From Streptomyces sp. NBC_01241 (GTDB taxonomy: Bacteria > Actinomycetota > Actinomycetes > Streptomycetales > Streptomycetaceae), in the NCBI RefSeq assembly GCF_041435435.1, contig NZ_CP108494.1, forward strand, positions 4,994,501-5,058,500: a DNA stretch of 64,000 bases, given 5' to 3'. The notes under the pieces are model-generated. The model made no database searches. It saw only the letters and a list, made by a program, of their open reading frames with translations, and was not told the origin of the DNA. Positions 31,153-39,353 of the stretch are shown piece by piece; within the stretch, counting starts at the first letter, position 1, and every line of letters starts with the position of its first letter. The position numbers and the translations under genes were made by a program.

Positions 31153-32699
31153 CGCTTGCTTTCCTTGGCGGTCGTGTTCGCCGTGCCCGGTGTGGCGGGG
31201 GCCGCGGTGACGTCGAGGGTCTCGTCGATGTTGATCATGTCCGGCATCGACATGCCGGACACACCGCGCCGGACCAGGAGGTAGGCGAGGTAGGCGGCCC
31301 CGAGGGCGAAGAGGACGAGGACGTAGAGCCAGGGGTCGCGGAACGACTGGTCACGGAAGATGAGGAGTTCGTATCCCAGCCACACGGAGGCGACCACGAT
31401 GACCGGTATCTCCCAGCGCCCGAGGGAGAACCCCTGCGTGGGCGGCAGCGACTTCCGCTTGACGATGTACATGAGCACCGTGCCGGCGTAGATGATGGCG
31501 GGCAGCAGCGTGGCGGCGGAGAAGAGCGAGAACAGGGCGTCGGTCGAGACGGAGAAGCAGGCGAGGATCAGCTCCGCGACGACGAAGATGAACAGCGTGG
31601 CATTGAGCGGGGTGCCACGGGAGGGGTTGACCTTGCGCAGCGCCTGCCAGCCGGGGAAGCGCTCGTCGCGGGACATCGCCCACACCAGCCGGGTGCCGCT
31701 CATGGTGATGACCAGACCACAGGAGAAGATCGAGACCACGACGAGGACCAGGAGCGCCTTGCCGACCGTCGATCCGAGTACGGCGGTGATCACGGTGGCC
31801 ACGGGGGTGGCGGACTGGGCGAGCTTCGCGGGGTCGTCGATGAGCGCGGTGATCGCCACGAGGAACAGGAATCCGAGGACGCCGAGGGAGAGCACGGCCT
31901 GGGCCATGGCCTTGGGGATCACCCGGGCCGGGTCCTTGGTCTCCTCGGCGAGGTTGGCCGCGGACTCGAATCCGACGATGGTGAAGGCGCCCAGCAGGAA
32001 CGCGAGGGCGAACGGCCCCGCCTCGGTGGCGGTGCCCAGGGCGTAGTAGCCGTCGCTCGTGGCCGGCGCGGCGCTGAACAGCGTGGAGAAGTCGAGCTTG
32101 CCCGTGAACGCTCCGACGACGAAGAGCAGCACGGTCAGCGAGATCATGCCGATGAGCTGCACGGTCACGGCGACCTTGTTGACCTTGTGCGTCAGTTGCG
32201 TCGAGGCGGCCACGAGAATCGCCTGGAACAGGATGACCACGGCGGTGATCGCCCAGGCGTTCTGGATCGTCCCCTGGTACTGGAGAAGTTCCGGCAGGAT
32301 CGTCGCGGCGACGGTGTAGTCCACCGCGACCACTACGACTCCGAGGAAGGAGAACGAGATCCAGCCCATGACCCAGCCCCAGACCGGGTTCACCAGCCGG
32401 GACACCCACTGGTAGGCGTATCCGTTGATGGGGATACGGGCGGCGAGAGCGCCGAAGACGAGCGCGACCGACAGCTGGCCGATGACGCTGATCGGCCAGG
32501 CGAAGATGCCGCGCGGGCCCGAACTGTTCAGCACGGAGCCGTAGGTGGTGAAGATGCCCGTGGCGATCGAGACGAAGCCGAAGGCCATGGCGAAGGAGGC
32601 GTACCGGCTCAGCTCCCGGCGCATCTCCTGCTTGTAGCCGGAGCCCGTTGCGGATGACGGGTCGTCATGCTGTCCGACATCGGTGTTGGTCGTGACCAT
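31149..32699 (-). CDS. APC superfamily amino acid/amine permease
   Basis: Membrane transporter (516 aa) with about 12 hydrophobic helices. The N-terminal ELSRYASFAMAFGFVSIATGI and GFESAANLAEETKDPARVIPKAM segments are typical of the APC amino acid transporter group (GABA permease and ethanolamine permease-like). First gene of the four-gene operon; its stop overlaps the kinase ATG. ATG at 32699 has GAAAGGA upstream. The substrate is unknown and is the key to the whole operon. Confidence 0.88.
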   Translation of the reverse strand: MVTTNTDVGQHDDPSSATGSGYKQEMRRELSRYASFAMAFGFVSIATGIFTTYGSVLNSSGPRGIFAWPISVIGQLSVALVFGALAARIPINGYAYQWVSRLVNPVWGWVMGWISFSFLGVVVVAVDYTVAATILPELLQYQGTIQNAWAITAVVILFQAILVAASTQLTHKVNKVAVTVQLIGMISLTVLLFVVGAFTGKLDFSTLFSAAPATSDGYYALGTATEAGPFALAFLLGAFTIVGFESAANLAEETKDPARVIPKAMAQAVLSLGVLGFLFLVAITALIDDPAKLAQSATPVATVITAVLGSTVGKALLVLVVVSIFSCGLVITMSGTRLVWAMSRDERFPGWQALRKVNPSRGTPLNATLFIFVVAELILACFSVSTDALFSLFSAATLLPAIIYAGTVLMYIVKRKSLPPTQGFSLGRWEIPVIVVASVWLGYELLIFRDQSFRDPWLYVLVLFALGAAYLAYLLVRRGVSGMSMPDMINIDETLDVTAAPATPGTANTTAKESKR

Positions 32700-32715
32700 G
32701 GCACTGCTGTCCTTT

Positions 32716-32751
32716 CGGAAACTACCGCTTCGTTGCGGAAACTGCCGTTCG
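32716..32751 (-). promoter_or_regulatory. Tandem direct repeat, likely operator of the permease-kinase operon
   Basis: Two 16-17-base direct copies of CGGAAACTRCCGYTTCG (32716-32732 and 32736-32751) lie 20 bases apart, about two helical turns, immediately upstream of the permease ribosome site. Tandem repeats of this kind suit a DeoR-family repressor such as the one encoded next door. Binding is inferred. Confidence 0.55.
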
Positions 32752-32815
32752 CTGCACGGGGCGGGTCTCACACGGAGACACCGCCGGGGAGAGAGCGCCG
32801 TGGCGCTCAGGACTG

Positions 32816-33589
32816 TCAGGCCGAGATCACCACTGCGCCTGACTGCTCGATGGCCGAAGCCAGGGACTGTTCGGGCGCCTGGTCGGTGATCAGACCGGTG
32901 CAGTCGTCGAATCCGCAGACGCGGTGCGGAGCCACCCGGCCGAGTTTGCTTCCGTCGGCCAGCACGTAGCTGAGTGCGCTGTGAGCGAGGATCGCACGCT
33001 TGGTCGCGTTCTCCTCGAAGTAGAAGTCAGTCATCCCGGCTGCGCTGTCGACGCCGCCGGAGCCGAGAAACGCCATGTCGGCGTAGAGGCCGTTGAAGAA
33101 GTCCACTGTCAGAGGGCCGGAGCAGACCAGGTCGCCGCCCCGGATCCGTCCGCCGGGGACCAGTACGTCGACATGGGGGCGGGTGGACAGTTCGGCTGCG
33201 ACGAGCAGGGACGGGGTCGCCACCGTCCCCCGGAAATCCGGCGCCAGGGCACAGGCGACCTGCAAGGCCGTCGTGCCGACGTCGATCACGACGGTCATGC
33301 CGGAATGGACCAGATCCGCGGCGGCTCGCCCGATCGCAGTCTTGGCCTGCTGCTGCGAAGCGGACCGTTCCGTGAAGGATGCTTCTTCGCCACTCAGACC
33401 GCGGACGACGGACAGCGCCGCCGCACCGCCGCGCACCCGCATGAGATGCCCCTGCTTCTCCATCTGTGCCAGGTCCCGGCGCACGGTCTCGGCCGAGACG
33501 CCGAGCTGCTCGGCCAGACTCTCGGTGCTGATCGTGCCGCTGCGCTCCACGACGGTGGAGATTCGACGGTGACGTTCGGCTGGCAGCAT
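32816..33589 (-). CDS. DeoR/GlpR family transcriptional repressor
   Basis: Repressor of 257 aa, the usual family length. N-terminal DeoR HTH: ERHRRISTVVERSGTISTESLAEQLGVSAETVRRDL (first residues quoted in part), then the sugar-phosphate-sensing DeoRC domain with VIDVGTTALQVACAL and ADGSKLGR near the end. I chose the ATG at 33589 (GAGG 8 bases upstream, canonical MLPAERHRRI start) over an upstream ATG at 33670. It precedes the permease operon on the same strand by 116 bases that hold a tandem repeat, so it very likely controls it in response to a phosphorylated intermediate. Confidence 0.9.
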   Translation of the reverse strand: MLPAERHRRISTVVERSGTISTESLAEQLGVSAETVRRDLAQMEKQGHLMRVRGGAAALSVVRGLSGEEASFTERSASQQQAKTAIGRAAADLVHSGMTVVIDVGTTALQVACALAPDFRGTVATPSLLVAAELSTRPHVDVLVPGGRIRGGDLVCSGPLTVDFFNGLYADMAFLGSGGVDSAAGMTDFYFEENATKRAILAHSALSYVLADGSKLGRVAPHRVCGFDDCTGLITDQAPEQSLASAIEQSGAVVISA

Positions 33590-33982
33590 CCCGGCAACCT
33601 CGCTGACTGGATTCGTGGAAAAGTGACTGAGTATGCCTGGAAGTGTGGACGCATGACTGAAAATCGTCAAGAGTTGGCGCGAAAATCACCTTTCCCGCCA
33701 CGCCGTGACCCGATCGGCAGGCGTACGACGCGGTTTCCCGGACGGCCCCGGCGGTTGTGGCGGGCCCTGGAGTCGGGTACCTCCCCTACGGGACGTGGGA
33801 GATGCGCTCGTGCGGTGTCATACCGAAGAGGTAGGCGGAGTTGCTCCCCGGGGCTGACGATTCCGCGCCGCCGTTTTGGTCAGATGGAGAACAACCACTC
33901 CTGAGCAAAACGGTGAGAATGGCGGCACGGAGTGGACGAGTGCATCCGGACGGAAGCCGCCGACCACGGAGGTAGGGCACAT
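33590..33982. other. Divergent promoter region, 393 bases
   Basis: This gap separates the DeoR gene (minus) from the LolA-like gene (plus). I see no coding sequence. It is relatively AT-rich near 33610-33700, consistent with promoters for both genes, but I cannot assign clear -10/-35 pairs. Confidence 0.4.
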
Positions 33983-35263
33983 ATGGCACCGAACGACAGC
34001 GTTGAGAGCAACGGCGGGACCAGGGGCACCGCCGTCGGCCGCCGCAAGGCGGCGCGCTACATCGTCCCGGTCGCGGTGGCGGGAGTGGCGGCTGCGACGA
34101 TCGGGCTCGTTCCGGCGCTCGCGAGTACCGGTGACCCCGATCTGCCGAAGATCACCGCGCAGCAGCTCATCGAGAAGATCGCCGCTTCGGACACCCAGCA
34201 GCTCTCGGGCACGGTGAAGATCAGCACGGACCTGGGCATTCCGTCGCTCGGCGGTCTGGCCGGCTCCTTCGCCCAGGGCGGTGGCAGCGGCGGCAAGGGA
34301 GAATCGGGCGCCGATCCGCAGTCGAGGATGACGGAGCTGGCGTCGGGCACGCACACCCTGCGGGTGGCCGCCGACGGCCCCGACAAGCAGCGGGTGTCGA
34401 TCCTGGACAACGCGGCGGAGTACAGCCTGATCCACAACGGCGATCAGGTCTGGGCGTACGACAGCAAGTCCAATGAGGCCTATCACGCCACCGAGAACCG
34501 GGCCGGGACCGAGCACCGGGCCGGGCAGAAGCCCGGCGAGAAGTCCGGGCACGCGACCCCGGCCCCCGAGGGCGTGCCGACCACGCCCAAGGCGCTCGCG
34601 GAGCAGGTCCTGAAGGCCGCGGGCCCCACCACCTCGGTGACGGTCGACGGCACGGCGCAGGTCGCCGGACGTGACGCGTACAAGCTGCTCATCAAGCCCA
34701 GGCAGAGCGGCTCCACGATTCGTTCGGTCACGGTCGCGGTCGACGCGCAGAACGGTGTGCCGCTGAAGTTCACGCTGCTTCCGAGCAGCGGTGGCAAGGC
34801 CGTCGTCGACGCCGGGTTCACCAAGGTCGACTTCTCGAAGCCGGCCGCCTCCTCGTTCACGTTCACCCCGCCCAAGGGTGCCAAGGTGACCGAGGCCGAC
34901 GACGCGAAGGCGCAGCGGAAGGCCGACGGGGCCGAGGGCCTGGGCATGTTCCCGGGTGCCGAAGGACTGGGCGCCGGCGGCGCGGACAGCAAGGACATGA
35001 AGGTCATCGGCGAGGGCTGGAACGCGATCGCCGAGATCCGGACCCCGGGCGGCACCGGACTCCCCTCGAAGGCGTCGGGTGACGTACCGGCCGAGGCACA
35101 GCAGTTCCTGGACTCGCTGGGCGACAAGGTCTCCGGTCCGTTCGGCTCGGGCACGGTCTTCAAGACCCGCCTGGTCAACGCGCTGGTGACGGACGACGGC
35201 AAGGTGTACGTCGGCGCGGTCACCCCGGACGCGCTGGTCAAGGCGGCCAACGACGCCTCCTGA
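33983..35263 (+). CDS. LolA-like exported protein (DUF2092-type)
   Basis: Secreted or membrane-anchored protein of 426 aa. The N-terminus has twin arginines (GRRKAARY) followed by a hydrophobic segment and ALAS, consistent with a signal peptide. The body has a LolA/LppX-like lipoprotein-carrier fold pattern: repeated LSGTVKISTDLG, YSLIHNGDQVWAYDSKSNEAY, GRDAYKLLIKP and LKFTLLPSSGGKAVVDAGFT. Family members bind lipid or antibiotics or act as anti-sigma-like sensors; the role here is unknown. ATG at 33983 follows GGAGGT by 9 bases. It lies just upstream of an ABC exporter pair, separated by a terminator. Confidence 0.82.
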   Translation: MAPNDSVESNGGTRGTAVGRRKAARYIVPVAVAGVAAATIGLVPALASTGDPDLPKITAQQLIEKIAASDTQQLSGTVKISTDLGIPSLGGLAGSFAQGGGSGGKGESGADPQSRMTELASGTHTLRVAADGPDKQRVSILDNAAEYSLIHNGDQVWAYDSKSNEAYHATENRAGTEHRAGQKPGEKSGHATPAPEGVPTTPKALAEQVLKAAGPTTSVTVDGTAQVAGRDAYKLLIKPRQSGSTIRSVTVAVDAQNGVPLKFTLLPSSGGKAVVDAGFTKVDFSKPAASSFTFTPPKGAKVTEADDAKAQRKADGAEGLGMFPGAEGLGAGGADSKDMKVIGEGWNAIAEIRTPGGTGLPSKASGDVPAEAQQFLDSLGDKVSGPFGSGTVFKTRLVNALVTDDGKVYVGAVTPDALVKAANDAS

Positions 35264-35297
35264 GCCGGGGCGCGCCGCGCTTCCCGGCAGCATCCAC

Positions 35298-35330
35298 CCG
35301 CCCCGCCGTACGCTCCGTACGGCGGGGCGG
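35298..35330 (+). terminator. Terminator after the LolA-like gene
   Basis: A perfect 15-bp inverted repeat (35298-35312 and 35316-35330, arm CCGCCCCGCCGTACG) with a 3-base loop, 35 bases after the stop. Confidence 0.88.
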
Positions 35331-35365
35331 TCCGCCAATCCCCGACCGATCGAGGGGGAGTACGT

Positions 35366-36337
35366 ATGACAGAGCCCGGGACCGTGATCGAGCCGGGGAC
35401 GGCGACCGTGATCGAGACACGGGGCCTCACCAAGCGGTACCGCGGCGGCCAGCTCGCCGTCGACGGTCTCGATCTCGGCGTGCCCGCGGGCAGCGTCTTC
35501 GGATTCCTCGGCCCCAACGGCTCCGGGAAGACCACGACGATCCGGATGCTGATGGGCCTGATCGATCCGACGTCCGGCACCGCGCGGGTCCTCGGCCACC
35601 CCATGCCGGGCGCGGCCCGCTCTGTGCTCCCGCAGGTCGGGGCGCTGATCGAGGGGCCCGCGCTGTACGGCTTCCTGAGCGGCCGGGACAATCTGCTGCG
35701 CTACGACTGCGCCGACCCGACCGCCGATCCGCGCACCCGCCGGGCCCGCGTCGGACAGGCCCTGGACCGGGTCGGACTGGCCGCGGCGGCCGGCAAGAAA
35801 GCCAAGGCGTACTCGCTCGGCATGAAGCAGCGCCTCGGTCTCGCCGCCGCCCTGCTCCAGCCGCGCCGCCTGCTCGTCCTCGACGAGCCGACCAACGGCC
35901 TGGACCCGCAGGGCATGCGCGAGATCCGCACGCTGGTCCGGGAGCTGGCGGCGGAGGGCACCACGGTCTTCCTCTCCTCCCACCTCCTCGACGAGATCGA
36001 GCAGGTCTGCACCCATGCCGCGGTGATGGCCAGGGGGCGGCTGATCACCCAGGGGCCGGTGGCGGATCTGGCGGCGGGCGCCCGCGGCCGGCTGGCCGTC
36101 ACCACCCCCGATCCGGGTGACGCCGCCCGCGTCCTCAAGGAACGGGGTGTCACCGGCGTCACGGTCGACGGCGACCGGGTGAGCGCCGAGGCCCCGGCGG
36201 GCGACGTCGAACTCGCGGACCTCAGCGCGGCGCTGGTGCACGCGGGCGTGCGCCTGCGGTTCTTCGGCGTCGAACGGGCCTCTTTGGAGGACGCCTTTGT
36301 CGCACTCACGGGAGAGGGTTTCGATGTCGCAGGCTGA
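35366..36337 (+). CDS. ABC transporter ATP-binding protein
   Basis: Nucleotide-binding subunit (323 aa) of a type-2 exporter of the CcmA/DrrA-like group. Walker A GPNGSGKTTT (about residue 49), signature YSLGMKQRLGLA, Walker B LLVLDEPTNGLDPQG and the H-loop SSHLLDE are intact. A C-terminal regulatory segment of about 80 residues follows the ATPase core, as in bacitracin or lantibiotic exporters. GAGGGGG precedes the ATG. It overlaps the permease gene by 14 bases. Confidence 0.94.
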   Translation: MTEPGTVIEPGTATVIETRGLTKRYRGGQLAVDGLDLGVPAGSVFGFLGPNGSGKTTTIRMLMGLIDPTSGTARVLGHPMPGAARSVLPQVGALIEGPALYGFLSGRDNLLRYDCADPTADPRTRRARVGQALDRVGLAAAAGKKAKAYSLGMKQRLGLAAALLQPRRLLVLDEPTNGLDPQGMREIRTLVRELAAEGTTVFLSSHLLDEIEQVCTHAAVMARGRLITQGPVADLAAGARGRLAVTTPDPGDAARVLKERGVTGVTVDGDRVSAEAPAGDVELADLSAALVHAGVRLRFFGVERASLEDAFVALTGEGFDVAG

Positions 36338-37319
36338 AGCCGCACGCGCCGGGTCGGGCGGGGCAGCTGGTTCGGGTGGGGCGGCTGGTTCGGGTGGGGC
36401 GGCTGGTTCGGGTGGGGCAGCTGGTTCGGGTGGCGCAGCCGGGTCGGGCGCAGCAGCTCATCCGGGCAGGACGCGCAGTCCGCTGTGGACGTTCGGAATC
36501 CTCCGCTCCGAACTGACCACCACCCTTCGCCGCTGGCGCACGCTCGCGCTGCTCGGGGTGCTGGCCGCCGTTCCCGTACTGATCGGGATCGCGGTGCGGA
36601 TCGAGACGAACCAGGGCTCCTCGCCCGGGCCGGCCGGTGGCGGGGGCGGCCCCGCGTTCCTCTCCCAGGTCACCAACAACGGTCTCTTCCTGGTCTTCGC
36701 GGCCCTCGCCGTGACGCTCCCGGTCTTCCTCCCGCTGGCCGTCGGGGTCGTGGCGGGCGACTCCGTCGCGGGCGAGGCCAACGCCGGCACCCTGCGCTAT
36801 CTGCTGGTCGCCCCGGCGGGCCGGACCCGGCTGCTGCTGACGAAGTACGCCTCCGTGCTCACGTTCTGCCTGGTCGCGACCCTGGTCGTGGCGGCCTCGG
36901 CGCTGGCCGTCGGCGCGCTGCTGTTCCCCGTCGGTGAGGTCACCACCATCTCGGGCACCCGGATCGGCTTCGGCGAGGGGCTGCTGCGGGCCGGGCTGAT
37001 CGCGGTGGTGGTCGCCGCGTCGCTGATCGGGTTCGCGGCGGTCGGCCTGTTCGTCTCGACCCTCACCAGCAGCGGGATCGCGGCCATGGCCGCCACCGTC
37101 GGACTGCTGATCACCGTGCAGATCGTGGACACCATCCCGCAGTTGAGCGGCATCCACCCGTATCTCTTCCCGCACTACTGGATGTCGTACGCGGACCTGC
37201 TGCGCGACCCCGTGTACGGGGACGACGTGGTCAAGAACCTGGGGCTTCAGGGTTTGTACGCGGCGGTGTTCGGCTCGGCGGCGTGGGCCCGTTTCACGGC
37301 GAAGGACATCACCGCCTGA
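36324..37319 (+). CDS. ABC-2 type transporter permease with AGSGG-repeat N-terminus
   Basis: Membrane subunit (331 aa) with six hydrophobic helices after a cytoplasmic N-terminus. ABC-2 features are LALLGVLAAVPVLIGIAV, FLPLAVGVVAGDSVAGEANAGTL (conserved Gly-Asp/Glu region) and the central ATLVVAASALAVGALLF. Residues 8-48 are a low-complexity run built from a 15-base repeat (Ala-Gly-Ser-Gly-Gly), probably a flexible extension. I chose the ATG at 36324 with GGAGAGG upstream. Pairs with the preceding ATPase; cargo unknown. Confidence 0.9.
   Translation: MSQAEAARAGSGGAAGSGGAAGSGGAAGSGGAAGSGGAAGSGAAAHPGRTRSPLWTFGILRSELTTTLRRWRTLALLGVLAAVPVLIGIAVRIETNQGSSPGPAGGGGGPAFLSQVTNNGLFLVFAALAVTLPVFLPLAVGVVAGDSVAGEANAGTLRYLLVAPAGRTRLLLTKYASVLTFCLVATLVVAASALAVGALLFPVGEVTTISGTRIGFGEGLLRAGLIAVVVAASLIGFAAVGLFVSTLTSSGIAAMAATVGLLITVQIVDTIPQLSGIHPYLFPHYWMSYADLLRDPVYGDDVVKNLGLQGLYAAVFGSAAWARFTAKDITA
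36356..36450 (+). repeat. 15-base tandem repeat inside the permease gene
   Basis: About six imperfect copies of GCNGCTGGTTCGGGTGG-like units at 15-base spacing encode Ala-Ala-Gly-Ser-Gly repeats. The third and fourth units are nearly identical, which suggests slippage and length variability between strains. Confidence 0.85.
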
Positions 37320-37514
37320 CGCACGGTGCACCGCCCTCGTGCCGTCGGCCGGGCGAGCCGTCCCCCGATCGGCTCGTCGCGGCACGAACGGCACGAACGG
37401 TGCGAACAGCAGGAACGATGCGACACGGCACGTTCCGTTTCCGCCTCAGTATTGTTCGACTTCTGGCGACGGACTGTCAACAAGGATTGGCACAAACGCA
37501 CCTATGCTCACCGA

Positions 37515-38129
37515 ATGATCACATCGCCGAGTTCGCTGCGCCGCAGCGAGAGATCACGACGGGCGATCCTGGAAGCCGCCCTCGACCTGTGCACGGAGAA
37601 GGGGTACGGCCGGGTCGCGGTCGAGGCCATCGCGGCCAGAGCGGGTGTCAGCAAGAAGACGATCTACCGCTGGTGGCCGTCAAAGGGTGCGGTGATGCTG
37701 GAGGCGTTCACCGACGCGCTGGTCGGCACGGCGCCGTTCGTCGACACCGGTGACGTCGCCGCCGACCTGCGGGCCAATGTGATGGGCGCGGTGAAGCTGC
37801 TCTCCACGCCGCCCTTCGGCCCCGCGTACGCCGGGATCCTCTCCGAGGTCCACCACGACGACGCACTCGCGGAAGCGGTCAGAACGAAGCTGGTCGATCC
37901 CCGCTTCGAGGAGGCCGTCGCCCGCCTGCGCCGCGCCCAGGAACAGGGCCGGATCCCATCGGATGCCGACCTTCCACTGGCCGTGGAGATGCTGTACGGC
38001 CCGGTGTACTACCGCCATGTAGTGCGCAAGCCGGTGCACGACGAGGAGACGGTCGCGGCCCTGGTCGCGCACGTGCTGCGGGCGCTGGGGGCGCCGGAGC
38101 CGGGCACGCCGGAGGGCGGGAACGGCTGA
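37515..38129 (+). CDS. TetR family transcriptional regulator
   Basis: Repressor of 204 aa. The N-terminal HTH is clear: RRAILEAALDLCTEKGYGRVAVEAIAARAGVSKKTIYRWWPSKGAVM (quoted from its start), followed by a helical ligand domain with a TetR_C-like YRHVVRKPVHD end. The ATG at 37515 gives the usual short leader before the HTH. Located 195 bases downstream of the ABC exporter on the same strand, it probably regulates that exporter; no clear operator was found. Confidence 0.9.
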   Translation: MITSPSSLRRSERSRRAILEAALDLCTEKGYGRVAVEAIAARAGVSKKTIYRWWPSKGAVMLEAFTDALVGTAPFVDTGDVAADLRANVMGAVKLLSTPPFGPAYAGILSEVHHDDALAEAVRTKLVDPRFEEAVARLRRAQEQGRIPSDADLPLAVEMLYGPVYYRHVVRKPVHDEETVAALVAHVLRALGAPEPGTPEGGNG

Positions 38130-38139
38130 GAACCGTCCG

Positions 38140-38166
38140 CCGTACCGATCACCGTGATCGGTACGG
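38140..38166. terminator. Bidirectional terminator between tetR-type and HAD genes
   Basis: A 13-bp inverted repeat (38140-38152 with 38154-38166, arm CCGTACCGATCAC) sits in the 47-base gap between two convergent genes. Confidence 0.8.
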
Positions 38167-38176
38167 TCACGCGCAC

Positions 38177-38983
38177 TCAGCCGAACACCCGCTCCAGCAC
38201 CTCCGCGACCCCGTCCTCCTCGTTCGACGACGTCACCTCGTCCGCCGCGGCCCGCAGGTCCGGATGACCGTTGGCCATCGCGACGCCGTACCCGGCCGTG
38301 CGGAACATCGGAAGGTCGTTGGGCATGTCCCCGAAGGGGATCGTGGTGTCCGCGGCCACGCCCAGGAATTCGGCGGCCAGCGCGAGCCCGCTTCCCTTGT
38401 CGACGCCGTACGGCTGCAGTTCGACGGTCCCGGGGCCGGAGAGCGTGACGGAGGCGAGGTCGCCGACCGCCGTACGGGCGGCCTCGGCCAGCGCGTCGTC
38501 GGTGAGCTCCGGGTGCCGGATGAGCACCTTGATGACGGGCGCGGACCACAACTCGTGGCGGTGGCGGGTCCGTTGGGCGGGGAGCGTGGGGTGGGGCATC
38601 AGATATCCCGGCTCGATCAGTGTCCGGCCGTCGGCCCCGTCCTGGTCCACGGCCGCGTGGACCGGCCCCACCTGAGCCTCGATCTTGCCGAGCGCGGTGT
38701 CGGCCGCCTCCCGGTCCAGGGTGACCGTGCGTACCATCCGCCCGGACCCGGCGTCGTACAGCTGAGTCCCCTGCCCGCAGACCACCGGCCCCCGGTAGCC
38801 CAACTCGTCGAGCAGCCCCCGTATGCCGGGCACCGGCCGCCCGGTGACCACGAGATGCCTCGCCCCGGCCCGGGCGGCCAGGGCGAGCGCGGCACGAGTA
38901 CGGGGACTCACGCTGTCGTCACGGCGCAACAGGGTGCCGTCCAGGTCCGTGGCGACGAGGGCATATGCGGGTGGAATGGGCAT
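38177..38983 (-). CDS. HAD superfamily (Cof-type) phosphatase
   Basis: Hydrolase of 268 aa of the Cof/SupH group, which dephosphorylates sugar phosphates or nucleotides. Motif I is VATDLDGTLLRRDD (nucleophile Asp about residue 13), motif II HLVVTGRP, and motif IV IPFGDMPNDLPMF; the cap lies between motifs II and III (type C2B). Motif III Lys is in GVDKGSGLAL. ATG at 38983 is standard. The physiological substrate is not predictable. Confidence 0.92.
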   Translation of the reverse strand: MPIPPAYALVATDLDGTLLRRDDSVSPRTRAALALAARAGARHLVVTGRPVPGIRGLLDELGYRGPVVCGQGTQLYDAGSGRMVRTVTLDREAADTALGKIEAQVGPVHAAVDQDGADGRTLIEPGYLMPHPTLPAQRTRHRHELWSAPVIKVLIRHPELTDDALAEAARTAVGDLASVTLSGPGTVELQPYGVDKGSGLALAAEFLGVAADTTIPFGDMPNDLPMFRTAGYGVAMANGHPDLRAAADEVTSSNEEDGVAEVLERVFG

Positions 38984-39353
38984 GGGCCAAGCCTACGATC
39001 GGCCCGGGCGCGCACACGTCCGCGTTGACAGACGACGGTCGGCTGCGTGTAATGAAATCGGTGTCGCGTGACGCCGGCCAAAGAGCAGTGGGCCGGCCGG
39101 TGCTCGGGCGAACACCCCGCATTCAAGGGGTCCGTGATGAGTTTCTGCTCCGCACCCTGCACCTGACGTAGCGACAGCGCGGCAGCCGCGCGCCCTCGTC
39201 CGCCTTTCACGCCTTCCTGTGTCGCGCATCGTCCTGCGTGCCGTTCGCACCTCGCTGTGCGAAACCGCCGCCCGGACGCGCGCCGCGATCACTCATTGCC
39301 TCAGCTCGACGCGGCTACGGCCGCGCCTGCGACCTACGGAGACACAGACCCGT
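38984..39353 (+). promoter_or_regulatory. 370-base leader of the DDN/hemerythrin gene with a strong promoter
   Basis: TTGACA (39025-39030) and TGTAAT (39048-39053) are 17 bases apart, a good sigma-70-type promoter directed rightward. That leaves a leader of about 290 bases before the next gene at 39354. A 9-codon reading frame MSFCSAPCT (ATG 39137) lies within it. I found no known riboswitch. Confidence 0.6.

Noticed and set aside
33932-33982. Upstream ATG of the LolA-like gene
   Set aside because: No ribosome site, whereas the ATG at 33983 has a strong GGAGGT and leads directly into the signal-peptide region.
37326-37514. Upstream extension of the TetR gene by 63 codons
   Set aside because: The added sequence has no family similarity and contains repeats of CACGAACGG; the ATG at 37515 gives the normal N-terminus.
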